Below, piece after piece: positions 50,961 to 62,590 of a stretch of DNA of 64,000 nucleotides; the stretch's first letter is position 1; every line of letters begins with the position of its first letter. Both the position numbers and the translations under genes were made by a program. This DNA comes from JAFDBW01 sp963825575. Its GTDB lineage: Bacteria > Desulfobacterota > Desulfuromonadia > Desulfuromonadales > BM103. The notes beneath the pieces are model-generated. The model saw only the letters and a list, made by a program, of their open reading frames with translations, had not been told where the DNA came from and did no database searches. The stretch lies in assembly GCA_963825575.1 (NCBI GenBank), contig CAWGUB010000009.1, positions 1 to 64,000 of the forward strand, read 5' to 3'.

Positions 50961-51022
50961 AGAAAAGCAACAAGTGAAACAGATTAACTCCCTGTTACCT
51001 GAAATCCACGATCAATCCAGTA

Positions 51023-51898
51023 TCAAAAATTCTCTTCAGAATAATCCGGAACCTCATTGAACCACCCTGGATGCTGCATAGCATGTGACAACGCCTGTTC
51101 GGCCTGCGCTATAATCTTTTCACGGTCTTTCGGGTAGGATCCCGCCAGGTGCAGGATATTAGAAACATGGTTGGAGCGCAGAATGGTTTTCTGCGGGGCG
51201 AGGTGACGGACAATCTCAAGGGCTTCTTCGATAATCCCGCCATTGGTCTGCAGGGTGATTGAACGCAGGAAATCATCGTTGTGCCGCTGGAACATTGTCA
51301 GCAACGAAAAAAATTCCGGCGACAATTCTGTGATCCATTCAGCCGTGCCCCGGGCATGCTCACGGCTGCGTTCCTGTCCGGCCAGGCCGAGAATTGCGGT
51401 TACCGAAAGTTTTATTCCGGCCTGTTGAGCTTTGCGACACAGGGCCATCATCTCTTGCGGTGTGAAACCTTTGCGCACTGCAGACAGGGTTTGCGCATCG
51501 CCACTTTCCAAACCGAAGTAAAGGATTCGCAGCTTCTTTTCACGCAACAGGGTCAGTTCGGCAACAGACTTGCTTTTCAGGCTGTTGGGCGAGGCATAGA
51601 TGCCGACCCGGGTGAGCCTCGGAAAATTATCAGCGAGTAAATCGAGAATCTCGACAAGACCCACCTGGGGATAGATCAAGGCGTCGCCGTCGGCAAGGAA
51701 CACTCTCTGTACGTACGGTCTGTGTGCTGTGGGGATTCGTGAAATTTCAGCCCTGATATCGGCAACAGGTCGAACCGTGAAATGTTTGGTCTTGTACATG
51801 CCACAAAAGGTGCAGTGGTTTTGCGAACATCCCAGGGTGATCTGGAATATCTGGCTGCGTGCCTCGCTCGGCGGGCGATACAGAGGGTAGTCGTACAT
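51023..51898 (-). CDS. radical SAM protein of unknown substrate
   Basis: A 291-aa radical SAM protein (Elp3/MiaB-like barrel). The cluster motif is ITLGCSQNHCTFCGMYKTK, a CxxxxCxxC variant found in this subfamily. It has VQRVFLADGDALIYPQVGLVEIL and LRILYFGLESGDAQTLSAVRKGF, with the glycine-rich SAM-binding loop. Related COG1032 proteins are called coproporphyrinogen-III-oxidase-like in many genomes without evidence. No target enzyme is adjacent. The ATG at 51898 has no strong ribosome site. It stands alone between the mobile repeat and the rhomboid gene. Confidence 0.78.
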   Translation of the reverse strand: MYDYPLYRPPSEARSQIFQITLGCSQNHCTFCGMYKTKHFTVRPVADIRAEISRIPTAHRPYVQRVFLADGDALIYPQVGLVEILDLLADNFPRLTRVGIYASPNSLKSKSVAELTLLREKKLRILYFGLESGDAQTLSAVRKGFTPQEMMALCRKAQQAGIKLSVTAILGLAGQERSREHARGTAEWITELSPEFFSLLTMFQRHNDDFLRSITLQTNGGIIEEALEIVRHLAPQKTILRSNHVSNILHLAGSYPKDREKIIAQAEQALSHAMQHPGWFNEVPDYSEENF

Positions 51899-52044
51899 AG
51901 ATTCCGTTGGCGGGGGCTGGGGACCGGGGGATAGTCAAACCGAGTCCTCCCCACGAGTTTATGTTTTGTTTATTGATGCTATACAAGCATGGCTTCAGGG
52001 CCTGGATGACCAGACTTCAGTCTTCAATCTTCAGTCTCCAGTCC

Positions 52045-53220
52045 CTAGTCTCCATCCCCTGCCTCCTCAATTATCTTCATATAGCGCCTGGCATCCTCGG
52101 CAACTTCCGTTGACTGTGCAAGATCGACAGCGGCGACCAGATAATGCCAGGCGGCGGTCTCACAACGATCCTTGTTCAGCATGGCACGTCCTGCCCCCAG
52201 GTAGGCCAGGTCAAGGTTCCGGTCACCGGGACGTTCGGCGATCAGTCTTCGGTAGACCGTCAGCGCCTCATCCGGTTCGCCACTAGCCAACAGGTAATCG
52301 CCGATCGCGAGGAGATTGCGTGTCGAGAGCTGGCCGCGTTGCGCACGACTTTCCAGTTCTGCGTACCGCGACACCGCATGCGGCAGGTCGTCACGGTCGA
52401 TCGAGCGAACGATATCTGTCACCGTATCCACCAGGTTAGCCCGCTTGCGACTCGGCTTCGGGGTAGTCCCCTTCATCTTCAACACCCCAGGCAGACGGTC
52501 GATCGCCAGGGCCAGCCCGAGACCGGCCAGGAACCCGCCGATGTGTGCACCGTGGGCGACCCCGCTGCCTTCCGCGGATTTCATCATAAAAGGCAAAAGG
52601 TTGTCGATTACCAGGTAAACCCCGAGGACGATGCGGGACGGTATCAGCAGGGTGGTCATAAGCAGGGGGAAGAGGAAGACAAAGACCTTGATCTGATTGC
52701 GCGGAAACCAGAGGAAATAAAACCCCAGCACCCCGGAGATGGCTCCCGACGCTCCAAGCATCGGGATCTGCGAATTGGGCACGAACATGGCGAAAAACAA
52801 CGTTGCGGCAAGCCCGGCAGCAAGATAAGCAACCAGGTAGCCGAGATGTCCGAGTCGATGTTCGACGTTGTCGCCATAAATCCACAAGAACAGCATATTG
52901 CCGGCCAGGTGCATCCACCCGCCATGCATGAACATCGCCGTGAACATGCTCACCGTGGAGAACACCGCCGGTCGGAAACCATACTTGAAGACCACCAGGT
53001 CGTAAGCCGAGACATGCTGGTAAATCAGCTGCACCGGCCAGTTCCCCTGCGCCCCGATTGCGTTCAGGTAATCGAGCAATGCCGGGTCATCGAGGGCCGG
53101 CTTCGCCGCGCTCAAAGGCATCGTGACGACGATGAACACGGCAATATTGATCCCGATCAACAGCCAGTTGACATAGGGGGTCGTTTTGGGGTTTGGCACA
53201 TCGCCGATCGGCAGGAACAT
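52045..53220 (-). CDS. rhomboid-family intramembrane serine protease with TPR-like tail
   Basis: A 391-aa protein. Residues 15-245 form six membrane helices with the rhomboid catalytic pair Ser158 in MLGASGAISGVLGFYF and His226 in VAHGAHIGGFLAGLG. FMHGGWMHLAGNMLFLWIYG in helix 2 supplies the conserved HxxxN oxyanion region. After a basic linker (KPSRKRANLVD), residues ~265-390 are helical repeats (AVSRYAELESRAQRGQLSTRNLLAIGDYLLASGEPDEALTVYRRLIAE) of TPR type, probably for protein binding. The substrate is unknown. It is divergent from the FAH gene. The short 51899-52044 stretch holds a GT-rich word palindrome (CAGTCTTCAATCTTCAGTC ...). Confidence 0.88.
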   Translation of the reverse strand: MFLPIGDVPNPKTTPYVNWLLIGINIAVFIVVTMPLSAAKPALDDPALLDYLNAIGAQGNWPVQLIYQHVSAYDLVVFKYGFRPAVFSTVSMFTAMFMHGGWMHLAGNMLFLWIYGDNVEHRLGHLGYLVAYLAAGLAATLFFAMFVPNSQIPMLGASGAISGVLGFYFLWFPRNQIKVFVFLFPLLMTTLLIPSRIVLGVYLVIDNLLPFMMKSAEGSGVAHGAHIGGFLAGLGLALAIDRLPGVLKMKGTTPKPSRKRANLVDTVTDIVRSIDRDDLPHAVSRYAELESRAQRGQLSTRNLLAIGDYLLASGEPDEALTVYRRLIAERPGDRNLDLAYLGAGRAMLNKDRCETAAWHYLVAAVDLAQSTEVAEDARRYMKIIEEAGDGD

Positions 53221-53398
53221 GAATCTTCTCTTGATGTTGTCAAATTATTCGATGCTTTAAATATAGCAGTATGACGTTGGATTGACATGCACATTATTTA
53301 CCATCAACTGCATTTTGATACGGTTTCTGTTTGCGTCCTTGCGTCTTTGCGTTAAATTTTATGCAGTCCTTCAATCCCAAATTTTCCCGGAGATCAAT

Positions 53399-54049
53399 AT
53401 GCACACCGTAAAACTCGGCAACAGAAATATTCAGGTTGGCAAGATCGTCTGCATCGGTCGCAATTACGCCGAGCACATCAGGGAACTCGGCAACCAGATT
53501 CCCGACAAGCCGGTGATCTTCATCAAGCCGGCCAGTTCGATTATCGGCGAAGGCGGAACGATCGTCATCCCCCCCCATTCGAGTGATTGCCATCACGAAG
53601 TTGAGCTTGCAGTCCTGATCGGCACCGGAGCCAAAAACATCGATGCGAACAACGCCCTGGACCACGTCACAGGATATGCCGTAGCCCTGGACCTGACCCT
53701 GCGTGACGTACAGAGTGCCCAGAAAGAAAAAGGCTTGCCCTGGGAGATCGCCAAGGCATTCGATACAGCTTGCCCACTCTCAACCTTCGTTGCCGCAGAC
53801 CAGATTGGTGATCCGCAAAACCTGCAGATCAAATTGACCGTTAATGATGACGTACGCCAGGATGGCAACACTGGAGAGATGATGCGATCAGTCGCAGAAT
53901 TGATTGCCGCCGCCTCGGCATATTTTACCCTTGAGGCGGGGGACATCCTGCTGACCGGTACGCCGTCAGGCGTCGGCAGGATTGTGAGTGGTGACAGGTT
54001 GGAGGCGATGATTGAGAAGATTGGCACTTTAAAAGTGAGTGTTGCCTAA
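53399..54049 (+). CDS. fumarylacetoacetate hydrolase-family protein
   Basis: A 216-aa FAH-fold enzyme. The core has IVCIGRNYAEHIRELGNQIPDKPVIFIKPASSIIGEG. The metal ligands are in HHEVELAVLIG (Glu pair) and the downstream Asp (GYAVALDLTLRDVQ). GDILLTGTPSGVGRIVSGD is the family C-terminus. Relatives are acylpyruvases, 2-hydroxyhepta-2,4-diene-dioate isomerases and oxaloacetate tautomerases; the subtype is not certain. ATG 53399 has GGAG six bases upstream. The frame is open further up, but that region is a half-copy of the TTGCGTCTTTGCG repeat. It is monocistronic. Confidence 0.82.
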   Translation: MHTVKLGNRNIQVGKIVCIGRNYAEHIRELGNQIPDKPVIFIKPASSIIGEGGTIVIPPHSSDCHHEVELAVLIGTGAKNIDANNALDHVTGYAVALDLTLRDVQSAQKEKGLPWEIAKAFDTACPLSTFVAADQIGDPQNLQIKLTVNDDVRQDGNTGEMMRSVAELIAAASAYFTLEAGDILLTGTPSGVGRIVSGDRLEAMIEKIGTLKVSVA

Positions 54050-54177
54050 ACCTTTTCCCCAAACACCTTTTATGGTGGCAAATCTTTCTTTATACTTTGC
54101 GTCTTTTCGCCTTTGCGTCTTTGCGTTAAAGCCTTTCAGCTTTTCGCGTTCCTCGTCCCGCGAACCGCAAACCGGTT

Positions 54178-55131
54178 TTAATCAACCCGATTCCGCGACT
54201 CACCAGCCAGGAAGGCCCTGAGGTTAGCGACAAGTTCATTGATCAGCCTCTGTCTTGCCGCCCTGGTTGCCCAGGCCAGGTGAGGAGTGATGAAGCAGTT
54301 TGGCGCATCAAGCAACGGGTTGTCCGCAGGCGGTGGTTCCTGGGACAGGACATCGAGGCCGGCGCCGGCAATTTCACCGTTGCGCAATGCATCCGCCAGC
54401 GCAGCTTCATCAACCAGCAAACCACGACCGGTATTGATCAGATAGGCCGAGGCCTTCATCCTGGCAAGATGCTCGGCATTGATAAGTTTTTCGGTTTCAG
54501 CTGTAAGGGGGCAGCTCAGGCTGACGACATCGGCCTCGGCAAATAGCTGATCGAGTTCGACATAATGTATATCCGGGAAGGCGTGCGGATCGGGGGTACG
54601 GGTGTGAACCAGGACTCGCATGCCGAAAGCCGCAGCAATCTTCGCCGTGGCCTGGCCGATATCGCCAAACCCGACAATACCGAACACCTTGTCTGCCAAT
54701 TCAATCTGCGGTGTCTCCTGGAAAGCAAAATCAGGGCAGTTGGTCCAGGCCCCCTGTCTGACCCTTTCGTTGTGCCGACCGACGCCGCGAACCAGTTCCA
54801 GCAGCAGGGCAAAAACATGCTGGGCCACCGAGGCGGTACTGTAAGCAGGAACGTTGGTGACTGCAATATCATGTTGTCGTGCAGCGTCCAGATCAACGAC
54901 ATTGACGCCCGTGGCCTGGATGCCGATATAGACCATATCCGGCAATGCCGTCATCTCGGCGGCACCGATGAACACCTTGTTGGTAATCAGGACTTCGGCA
55001 CCGGCGGCACGTTCGACGGTCAATTCAGCAGGAGTGCGATCATAAACCGTCAGTTTGCCGAACTCGGCCAATCCGTCCCAGGAAAGATCTCCCGGGTTCG
55101 TCGCATATCCGTCAAGGACAACGATTTTCAC
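54178..55131 (-). CDS. D-isomer-specific 2-hydroxyacid dehydrogenase
   Basis: A 317-aa NAD-dependent dehydrogenase. The Rossmann motif is VFGIVGFGDIGQATAKIAAAFGM near residue 150, with a downstream Arg/Thr for NAD choice (VLVHTRT). The catalytic Arg lies in LINTGRGLLVDEAALADALRNGEIAGAGLDVL, Glu in SQEPPPADNPLL and His in NCFITPHLAWAT. It resembles the glycerate/hydroxypyruvate dehydrogenase branch. It starts 5 bases after the ppdK stop, so it is the last gene of glyQ-glyS-ppdK-hdh. The substrate is unproven; glycerate or lactate is plausible. Confidence 0.85.
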   Translation of the reverse strand: MKIVVLDGYATNPGDLSWDGLAEFGKLTVYDRTPAELTVERAAGAEVLITNKVFIGAAEMTALPDMVYIGIQATGVNVVDLDAARQHDIAVTNVPAYSTASVAQHVFALLLELVRGVGRHNERVRQGAWTNCPDFAFQETPQIELADKVFGIVGFGDIGQATAKIAAAFGMRVLVHTRTPDPHAFPDIHYVELDQLFAEADVVSLSCPLTAETEKLINAEHLARMKASAYLINTGRGLLVDEAALADALRNGEIAGAGLDVLSQEPPPADNPLLDAPNCFITPHLAWATRAARQRLINELVANLRAFLAGESRNRVD

Positions 55132-55136
55132 GGTGC

Positions 55137-57797
<2,661 letters not shown>

Positions 57798-57839
57798 GGT
57801 TACTGCCTCCCCGTTGAGATTTATTTTCTGGTTAAACGT

Positions 57840-57920
57840 AAAAAGTAAAACGTAAAAAGTGACAAATCAATCTCATCAAACCAAGCAATTCTTCACCTTT
57901 CACCTTTCACTTTTCACCAG
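57840..57920. repeat. word-type palindrome GTAAAAAGTAAAACGTAAAAAG ... CACCTTTCACTTTTCACC
   Basis: Tandem 7-8-base words (AACGTAAAAAGT) on one side and (TTTCACCTTTCAC) on the other form an imperfect palindrome in the ppdK-glyS gap. Same-style elements with other words occur at 45450-45540, 45757-45838 and 52010-52066. Confidence 0.55.
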
Positions 57921-57964
57921 CATTTTTATAGCCCCCCGGAAAAAATAGCCGAGACTTTTCAGCC

Positions 57965-57998
57965 AAAATAAAACCGCCGCTTAGTTTCCTAAGCGGCG
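57965..57998 (-). terminator. terminator overlapping the glyS stop
   Basis: CGCCGCTTAG pairs with CTAAGCGGCG and a T run follows on the minus strand. The stop codon lies inside the stem. It may partly separate glyS from ppdK transcription. Confidence 0.8.
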
Positions 57999-60055
57999 AT
58001 CCGTGTAAAGTCTGCAATGTCGGCAAACAGGGCTGCGACCTGGGTCAGCAGGGCCAGCCGGTTGGCCTTTATCCTGTCGTCCTCGGCCATCACCATGACC
58101 CCGTCGAAAAAGGCATCGACCGGCTCACGCAACCTGGCGATCGTCTGCAATGCGGCAGCATAATCTCCCTGGCCAACCTGATCGGCGACCGCCTGGCGTG
58201 CCGACCCGATCGCCTCTGACAGGGCCCGTTCGCAATCGGCCTCGAAGAGCTCCGCCTGGACAGCGTTATCGACACCACCCTTGATAATGTTGCCAACCCG
58301 CTTGAAAGCAACCGCCAGCGGCTCAAAATCCGCGGCGCCCTTGAGGGCGGCCAGCGCCTCGACGCGCGCGACCGCGTCGCCGGGCTCATCAAACCGCGCA
58401 GTCAGGACCGCGTCAACCACGTCAGTGGCAATGTCGCGGCCGGTCAGCATATTGGCCAGGCGCAGACGGATAAATTCCACCACTTCGGCCTGGACTTCGG
58501 CACGCGGCCGGGTCAGCTTAGCCTCGAGCAGAGCGAGGCTCTGTTCAACCAGTTCAGGAACACTGACCTGGTAACCGCGATCAAGAATGATATTGAGGAC
58601 GCCGATGGCGCTGCGCCGTAGTGCGTAGGGGTCTGCAGAACCGGTCGGGATCAGGCCGACGCCGAAACAGCCGCAAATCGTATCGATCTTGTCAGCGATC
58701 GAGACAAAAGCGCCGAGATTGTCCGACGGCAGCGTGCCGCCTGCTTCGGTGGGCAGGTAATGCTCGAAAATTGCAATCGAGACGCGCGGGTCCTCGCCTT
58801 CGATGCGTGAGTACTCGCGTCCCATGATCCCCTGCAGTTCGGGGAACTCATAGACCATCTTGGTTTCCAGATCACACTTGGCGAGCCTTGCCGCCCGTTC
58901 GGTCAGGGCAACGGCCGCCGGTTCGAAACGTTCGGCCAGCGCCCTGGCGATCTGCGTAAAGCGTTCAACTTTTTCGAAGCTGGAGCCGAGCTTGGCCTGG
59001 TAGATGACGTTCTTCAACGTTTCCAGGTTGCTTTCCAGCTTGACCTTCTGGTCTTCCTCCCAGAAGAACATGGCATCGGAAAGGCGGGCGCGGATAACCT
59101 TCTCGTTGCCCTTGATAACAACCTGCTCGTCCGCAGGACGGGTATTCGATACGGTGATGAACTTGTTGAGCAGCTTGCCGCTGGCATCTTCCACCGTGAA
59201 ATAACGCTGGTGCTCCTTCATCGAGGTCACCAGCAGTTCACGCGGCAGCTGCAGGTATTTTTCTTCAAAGGTACCGCACAAAGGCGTCGGATCCTCGAGC
59301 AGATAGGTCACCTCTTCAAGCAGCCCTTCATCGACAACCGTCGAGCCCCCGGCAGCCTTGCCGGACGCGATGACCTGATCACGGATCGTTGCCTTGCGCT
59401 CTTTTTGATCGGCCGTGACAAAATGTTTGCGGCAGCCTTCCAGCCAATCGGCGACGCCGGTGACGGCAAACTCGCCGGGAGCCATGAAGCGGTGGCCGCG
59501 CGACAGCTTGCCGCTGGTCAGGTTGCCGTGGGTAAAGGGGATCACCGCACCGCCATACAGGGCGACGACCCAGTGCATCGGCCGGGCAAAACGAACCTCC
59601 TGGTTTTCCCAGCGCATCGATTTTTTGAACGACAGACCGGCCACCAGGCGTGGCAGGACCTCTTTGAGCAATTCCGCCGTCGGCCGGCCCGGCTCTTCCT
59701 TCTCGAGGAACAGATATTCACCCTTGTCAGTCTTGACGGTTTTCAGTTCCGCGACGTCAACCCCCTGGCCGCGGGCAAAGCCGATCGCCGCCTTGGTCGG
59801 GTTGCCGTCGGCATCAAAGGCGATCTGCTTGGCAGGCCCCATCGCTTCGGTGCGCAGGGTCGGTTGGTCTTCGGCAACATCACTGACCGACAAGGCCAGG
59901 CGACGGGGCGTAGCGAAAGTTTTCACCTCGCCGAACTCGAGCCGCGCCGTTTCCAGCTCCTTGCGAATCATCCGCTCCAGGTCCGCCATCGCCTTCGGCA
60001 GAAAACCGGCGGGGATCTCTTCGGTGCCTATTTCAAGGAATATTTCCTTAGCCAT
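57989..60055 (-). CDS. glyS: glycyl-tRNA synthetase beta subunit
   Basis: Large subunit of the bacterial alpha2beta2 glycyl-tRNA synthetase. At 688 aa it is of normal length. It starts MAKEIFLEIGTEEIPAGFLPKAMADLE, continues with the tRNA-binding and HD-like domain (GYQVSVPELVEQSLALLEA) and ends with a DALR-type anticodon-binding region (LREPVDAFFDGVMVMAEDDRIKANRLALL). The beta subunit helps recognise tRNA-Gly, while glyQ carries the catalytic site. It follows glyQ on the same strand with a palindromic repeat between. No damage is seen. Confidence 0.96.
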   Translation of the reverse strand: MAKEIFLEIGTEEIPAGFLPKAMADLERMIRKELETARLEFGEVKTFATPRRLALSVSDVAEDQPTLRTEAMGPAKQIAFDADGNPTKAAIGFARGQGVDVAELKTVKTDKGEYLFLEKEEPGRPTAELLKEVLPRLVAGLSFKKSMRWENQEVRFARPMHWVVALYGGAVIPFTHGNLTSGKLSRGHRFMAPGEFAVTGVADWLEGCRKHFVTADQKERKATIRDQVIASGKAAGGSTVVDEGLLEEVTYLLEDPTPLCGTFEEKYLQLPRELLVTSMKEHQRYFTVEDASGKLLNKFITVSNTRPADEQVVIKGNEKVIRARLSDAMFFWEEDQKVKLESNLETLKNVIYQAKLGSSFEKVERFTQIARALAERFEPAAVALTERAARLAKCDLETKMVYEFPELQGIMGREYSRIEGEDPRVSIAIFEHYLPTEAGGTLPSDNLGAFVSIADKIDTICGCFGVGLIPTGSADPYALRRSAIGVLNIILDRGYQVSVPELVEQSLALLEAKLTRPRAEVQAEVVEFIRLRLANMLTGRDIATDVVDAVLTARFDEPGDAVARVEALAALKGAADFEPLAVAFKRVGNIIKGGVDNAVQAELFEADCERALSEAIGSARQAVADQVGQGDYAAALQTIARLREPVDAFFDGVMVMAEDDRIKANRLALLTQVAALFADIADFTRIAA

Positions 60056-60074
60056 TTAACTCTCCATTTATAGT

Positions 60075-60152
60075 CAGCCACAAAGACTCCAAGACACTAA
60101 AAACAGAACTAACTTAACCTTAAACTTTGTGTCTTAGCGTCTTGGTGGCAAG
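60075..60152. repeat. GCCACAAAGACTCCAAGACACTAA palindrome, copy 6
   Basis: Left arm GCCACAAAGACTCCAAGACAC and right arm CTTTGTGTCTTAGCGTCTTGG-TGGC pair. It lies in the glyQ-glyS gap and ends one base from the glyQ stop. Half-copies of the same words occur at 53326-53352 and 54096-54128. Confidence 0.78.
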
Positions 60153-61022
60153 TCATTTCTTAAGCAAGGGGAAACCCATCTTCTCGCGCTGGGCGACATA
60201 CGCCTCGGCACACAGCTTCGACAGGTTGCGCACCCGGCCGATGTAGTGGGCACGTTCGGTCACCGAGATGGCGCCACGGGCATCGAGCATGTTGAAGGCG
60301 TGAGAGCATTTCAGGACGTAATCATAGGCCGGGAAGACCAGTGCCTTCTCGGCCAGGCGGATGCACTCTTTTTCGAACATGTCGAACAGCTGCAGCATCA
60401 TGCCGGTGTCGGCTTCTTCGAAGTTGTAGGTTGAGAACTCGACCTCGGTCTGGTGATGGACATCGCCGTACTTGATGCCGCCACCCCACTCGAGGTCGTA
60501 GACGTTATCGACACCCTGGATATACATGGCGATGCGTTCGATGCCGTAGGTCAGCTCACCCGGGATCGGCTTGAGATCGATGCCGCCGCATTGCTGGAAA
60601 TAGGTGAACTGGGTGATCTCCATGCCGTCCAGCCAGACTTCCCAGCCGAGACCCCAGGCACCGAGGGTCGGCGATTCCCAGTCGTCTTCGACGAACCTGA
60701 TGTCATGCTTGGCTGGATCGATACCAAAGCTCTTCAGCGAGTCCAGGTAGAGTTCCTGGATATTCATCGGCGACGGCTTGAGGATCACCTGGAACTGGTA
60801 GTAATGCTGCAGCCGGTTCGGATTCTCACCGTAACGGCCGTCAGTCGGCCGGCGGGAAGGCTCGACATAGGCGACGTTCCACGGCTCGGGCCCGAGAGCA
60901 CGCAGGAAAGTCGCGGGATGAAAAGTCCCGGCCCCCTTCTCCGTATCGTAGGGCTGCTGGATGATGCAACCATGATTGGCCCAGTAGTTCTGCAGAGCCA
61001 TAATCAGTTCTTGAAAAGTCAC
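60153..61022 (-). CDS. glyQ: glycyl-tRNA synthetase alpha subunit
   Basis: Catalytic subunit of the alpha2beta2 enzyme. It contains the class II synthetase signatures: QQPYDTEKGAGTFHPATFLRALGPEPWNVAYVEPSRRPTDGRYGENPNRLQHYYQFQVILKPSP (motifs 1 and 2 region, family-typical) and GGIDLKPIPGELTYGIERIAMYIQG (motif 3 region). I start at GTG 61022 because GGAGG lies four bases upstream and VTFQELIMALQNYW aligns with normal GlyQ N-termini. An ATG at 61055 without a ribosome site would add 11 odd residues. It is the first gene of the operon with a sigma70 promoter upstream. Confidence 0.94.
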   Translation of the reverse strand: MTFQELIMALQNYWANHGCIIQQPYDTEKGAGTFHPATFLRALGPEPWNVAYVEPSRRPTDGRYGENPNRLQHYYQFQVILKPSPMNIQELYLDSLKSFGIDPAKHDIRFVEDDWESPTLGAWGLGWEVWLDGMEITQFTYFQQCGGIDLKPIPGELTYGIERIAMYIQGVDNVYDLEWGGGIKYGDVHHQTEVEFSTYNFEEADTGMMLQLFDMFEKECIRLAEKALVFPAYDYVLKCSHAFNMLDARGAISVTERAHYIGRVRNLSKLCAEAYVAQREKMGFPLLKK

Positions 61023-61057
61023 GCGTCCTCCAAAGAGAGCTGCTGAGAGTGCCATGG

Positions 61058-61150
61058 AGAGAGTATCGTTTGAACGATTCTCTCGTGATCTCTTATCTCA
61101 CCAACTCACACATTTTATCCTGAATTAAGCTCTTTCAGGGAACCTGAAAA
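61058..61150 (-). promoter_or_regulatory. glyQ 5' leader with two hairpins
   Basis: In the ~150-base leader the minus strand can form TTTCAGG-TTC-CCTGAAA (61132-61149) and GAGAGAATCGTT-CAA-ACGATACTCTC (61058-61083), the latter close to the start codon. There is no T-box signature (no AGGGUGGNACCGCG). Function is unknown. Confidence 0.4.
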
Positions 61151-61181
61151 CGTATACTGTATGCGGCCAAACAGGCTTGGC

Positions 61182-61210
61182 ATCTTAGCTTGAGGGCCTT
61201 TTTCTGTCAA
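61182..61210 (-). promoter_or_regulatory. sigma70 promoter of glyQ-glyS-ppdK
   Basis: TTGACA, 17 bases, TAAGAT on the minus strand. Transcription would start near 61175, about 150 bases before the GTG start of glyQ. Confidence 0.78.
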
Positions 61211-61349
61211 GACTTCGATATGTTGATGCGGTGACAAAACAACCTTATTAATCTTTGTTCAACGAGTTGAAGAATAGTAGATGTTGAACTGTAGGAAAAC
61301 AAGCCCATTCTCTTCGGATGGGCTCACTTTTTCATCAAAAGCAATACAA

Positions 61350-61762
61350 AAATCCGGGGGTCGCGCCCCCCGACTGCGCCTTACTCTTTTGCTGGCCCAA
61401 AAGAGTAAGCAGAAAAGAGCCTGCGCTGCGCTGGGCATGTCTGGCTCGTCAAGGCGGCAACATCAATGCTGACTGTTCTTATCGATCAAGAGCCTACATA
61501 TCCCCCGCAGGTGACGAGGCTCTTGAGAGCCTCTCCCTCTCTGTATGATTGCTTCAGTAGTCATGTTTTGAGGCTTTTCCCTTGTAGATCACACTGCAAG
61601 GAAGGGCCCCCTGTAACGGGCCGGCTTATTAAGCTCTGTTGTTATTGGATGTCTCAGAAAACTGGCAAAGGAGATGCCCTCCGCAAGGAGAAGGCACTTT
61701 TGCATACTTTTGTTGCCGGACAAAAGTATGGCGTCGGGCGGGACGCGACCCGCCGGTTCTGC
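61350..61762 (+). repeat. ~415-bp dispersed element with nested hairpin ends, copy 3
   Basis: Left end hairpins: CGGGGG/CCCCCG (61355-61372) and CTTACTCTTTT/AAAAGAGTAAG (61380-61409). Right end hairpins: CATACTTTTG/CAAAAGTATG (61703-61730) and GGCGGG/CCCGCC (61737-61754). Middle: GAGGCTCTTGAGAGCCTC at 61516-61533. It fills most of the 61056-61834 gap between glyQ and recO. No credible gene is inside. Confidence 0.85.
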
Positions 61763-61834
61763 TTTTGATCTTCAAGCTTTCAGAATTTCAAACTAAGGGG
61801 GACACAATTAGAGCCAAACATTGTGTCCCAGAAA

Positions 61835-62590
61835 TCATTCCTCTGGACTAAACCGGTTCAACATCTCCAAACTCTTTAACGGCCTATGCAAGTGGTATCG
61901 CAAAGCATCATTAAGCAGAGCCTGCCCCTCCCGCCGCGACTGTGGACTGAGCTTGAAACCGGAGAAACGGGTCAGGGGTGTTTCGAGGATCCGGCCGAAA
62001 GAGCCGAGCGTCATTTTGTCCACTTTGACGGTGGCCCGTCCAGCATCACACGCCGTGCAGAGACTGCCGTTATGAGCTGCTGAAAAACCGACCAGGCCCG
62101 CCGGCAAGTGGCCGAAACAGCCAGCACAGTGCCGCAGATGCGGCGTGTATCCGGATACGGCAAGCATGCGGATCTCCAGCAGCAGCCGCGCTTCGACCGA
62201 GAAGCCCGCGCTGTCGAGGTGGTCCAGGAACGCCTGAAGCAACTGGAACACCTCGACCCCGGCTCCCGAATCATCGAAGAGCACTTCGGTCAGCTCGCAA
62301 CCATAGCCGGCCAGCGTCAGGGTTTCCAGGTCGCGGCGCAGCCCGGCACGCAGTGTGACCAGATCGGCGTCACGCAGGCTGACCAGGTCGCCGGAACCAC
62401 GCTGGACCCAATGCATCTGGACCTCGGCAAGCGGCTCCAACGCCGCACCGAAACGCTTGCGGCTCTTGCGCGCCGCCTTGGCGAAGCCTTTCAGGCGACC
62501 ATGGTCCGGAGTCAGGAACGTAACGATCCGGTCGGCATCGCCGTAATCGGTATGGTGGAGGATGATAGCGGATGAAACCTGTGGTTTCAT
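61835..62590 (-). CDS. recO: DNA repair protein RecO
   Basis: RecF-pathway protein that loads RecA with RecR and anneals single strands. The N-terminal OB fold is typical: SSAIILHHTDYGDADRIVTFLTPDHGRLKGFAKAARKSRKRFG. The C-terminal helical domain has a zinc-ribbon-like CAGCFGHLPAGL ... SLCTACD (two CxxC pairs), as in many RecO proteins. At 251 aa it is of normal length. In Geobacter-like genomes recO precedes glyQ, as here, although a 415-bp repeat now separates them. The ribosome site is weak. No abnormality. Confidence 0.92.
   Translation of the reverse strand: MKPQVSSAIILHHTDYGDADRIVTFLTPDHGRLKGFAKAARKSRKRFGAALEPLAEVQMHWVQRGSGDLVSLRDADLVTLRAGLRRDLETLTLAGYGCELTEVLFDDSGAGVEVFQLLQAFLDHLDSAGFSVEARLLLEIRMLAVSGYTPHLRHCAGCFGHLPAGLVGFSAAHNGSLCTACDAGRATVKVDKMTLGSFGRILETPLTRFSGFKLSPQSRREGQALLNDALRYHLHRPLKSLEMLNRFSPEE

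Noticed and set aside
61058..61175. Glycine T-box or glycine riboswitch before glyQ
   Set aside because: Neither the T-box AGGGUGGNACCGCG sequence nor the tandem glycine aptamer motifs are present.
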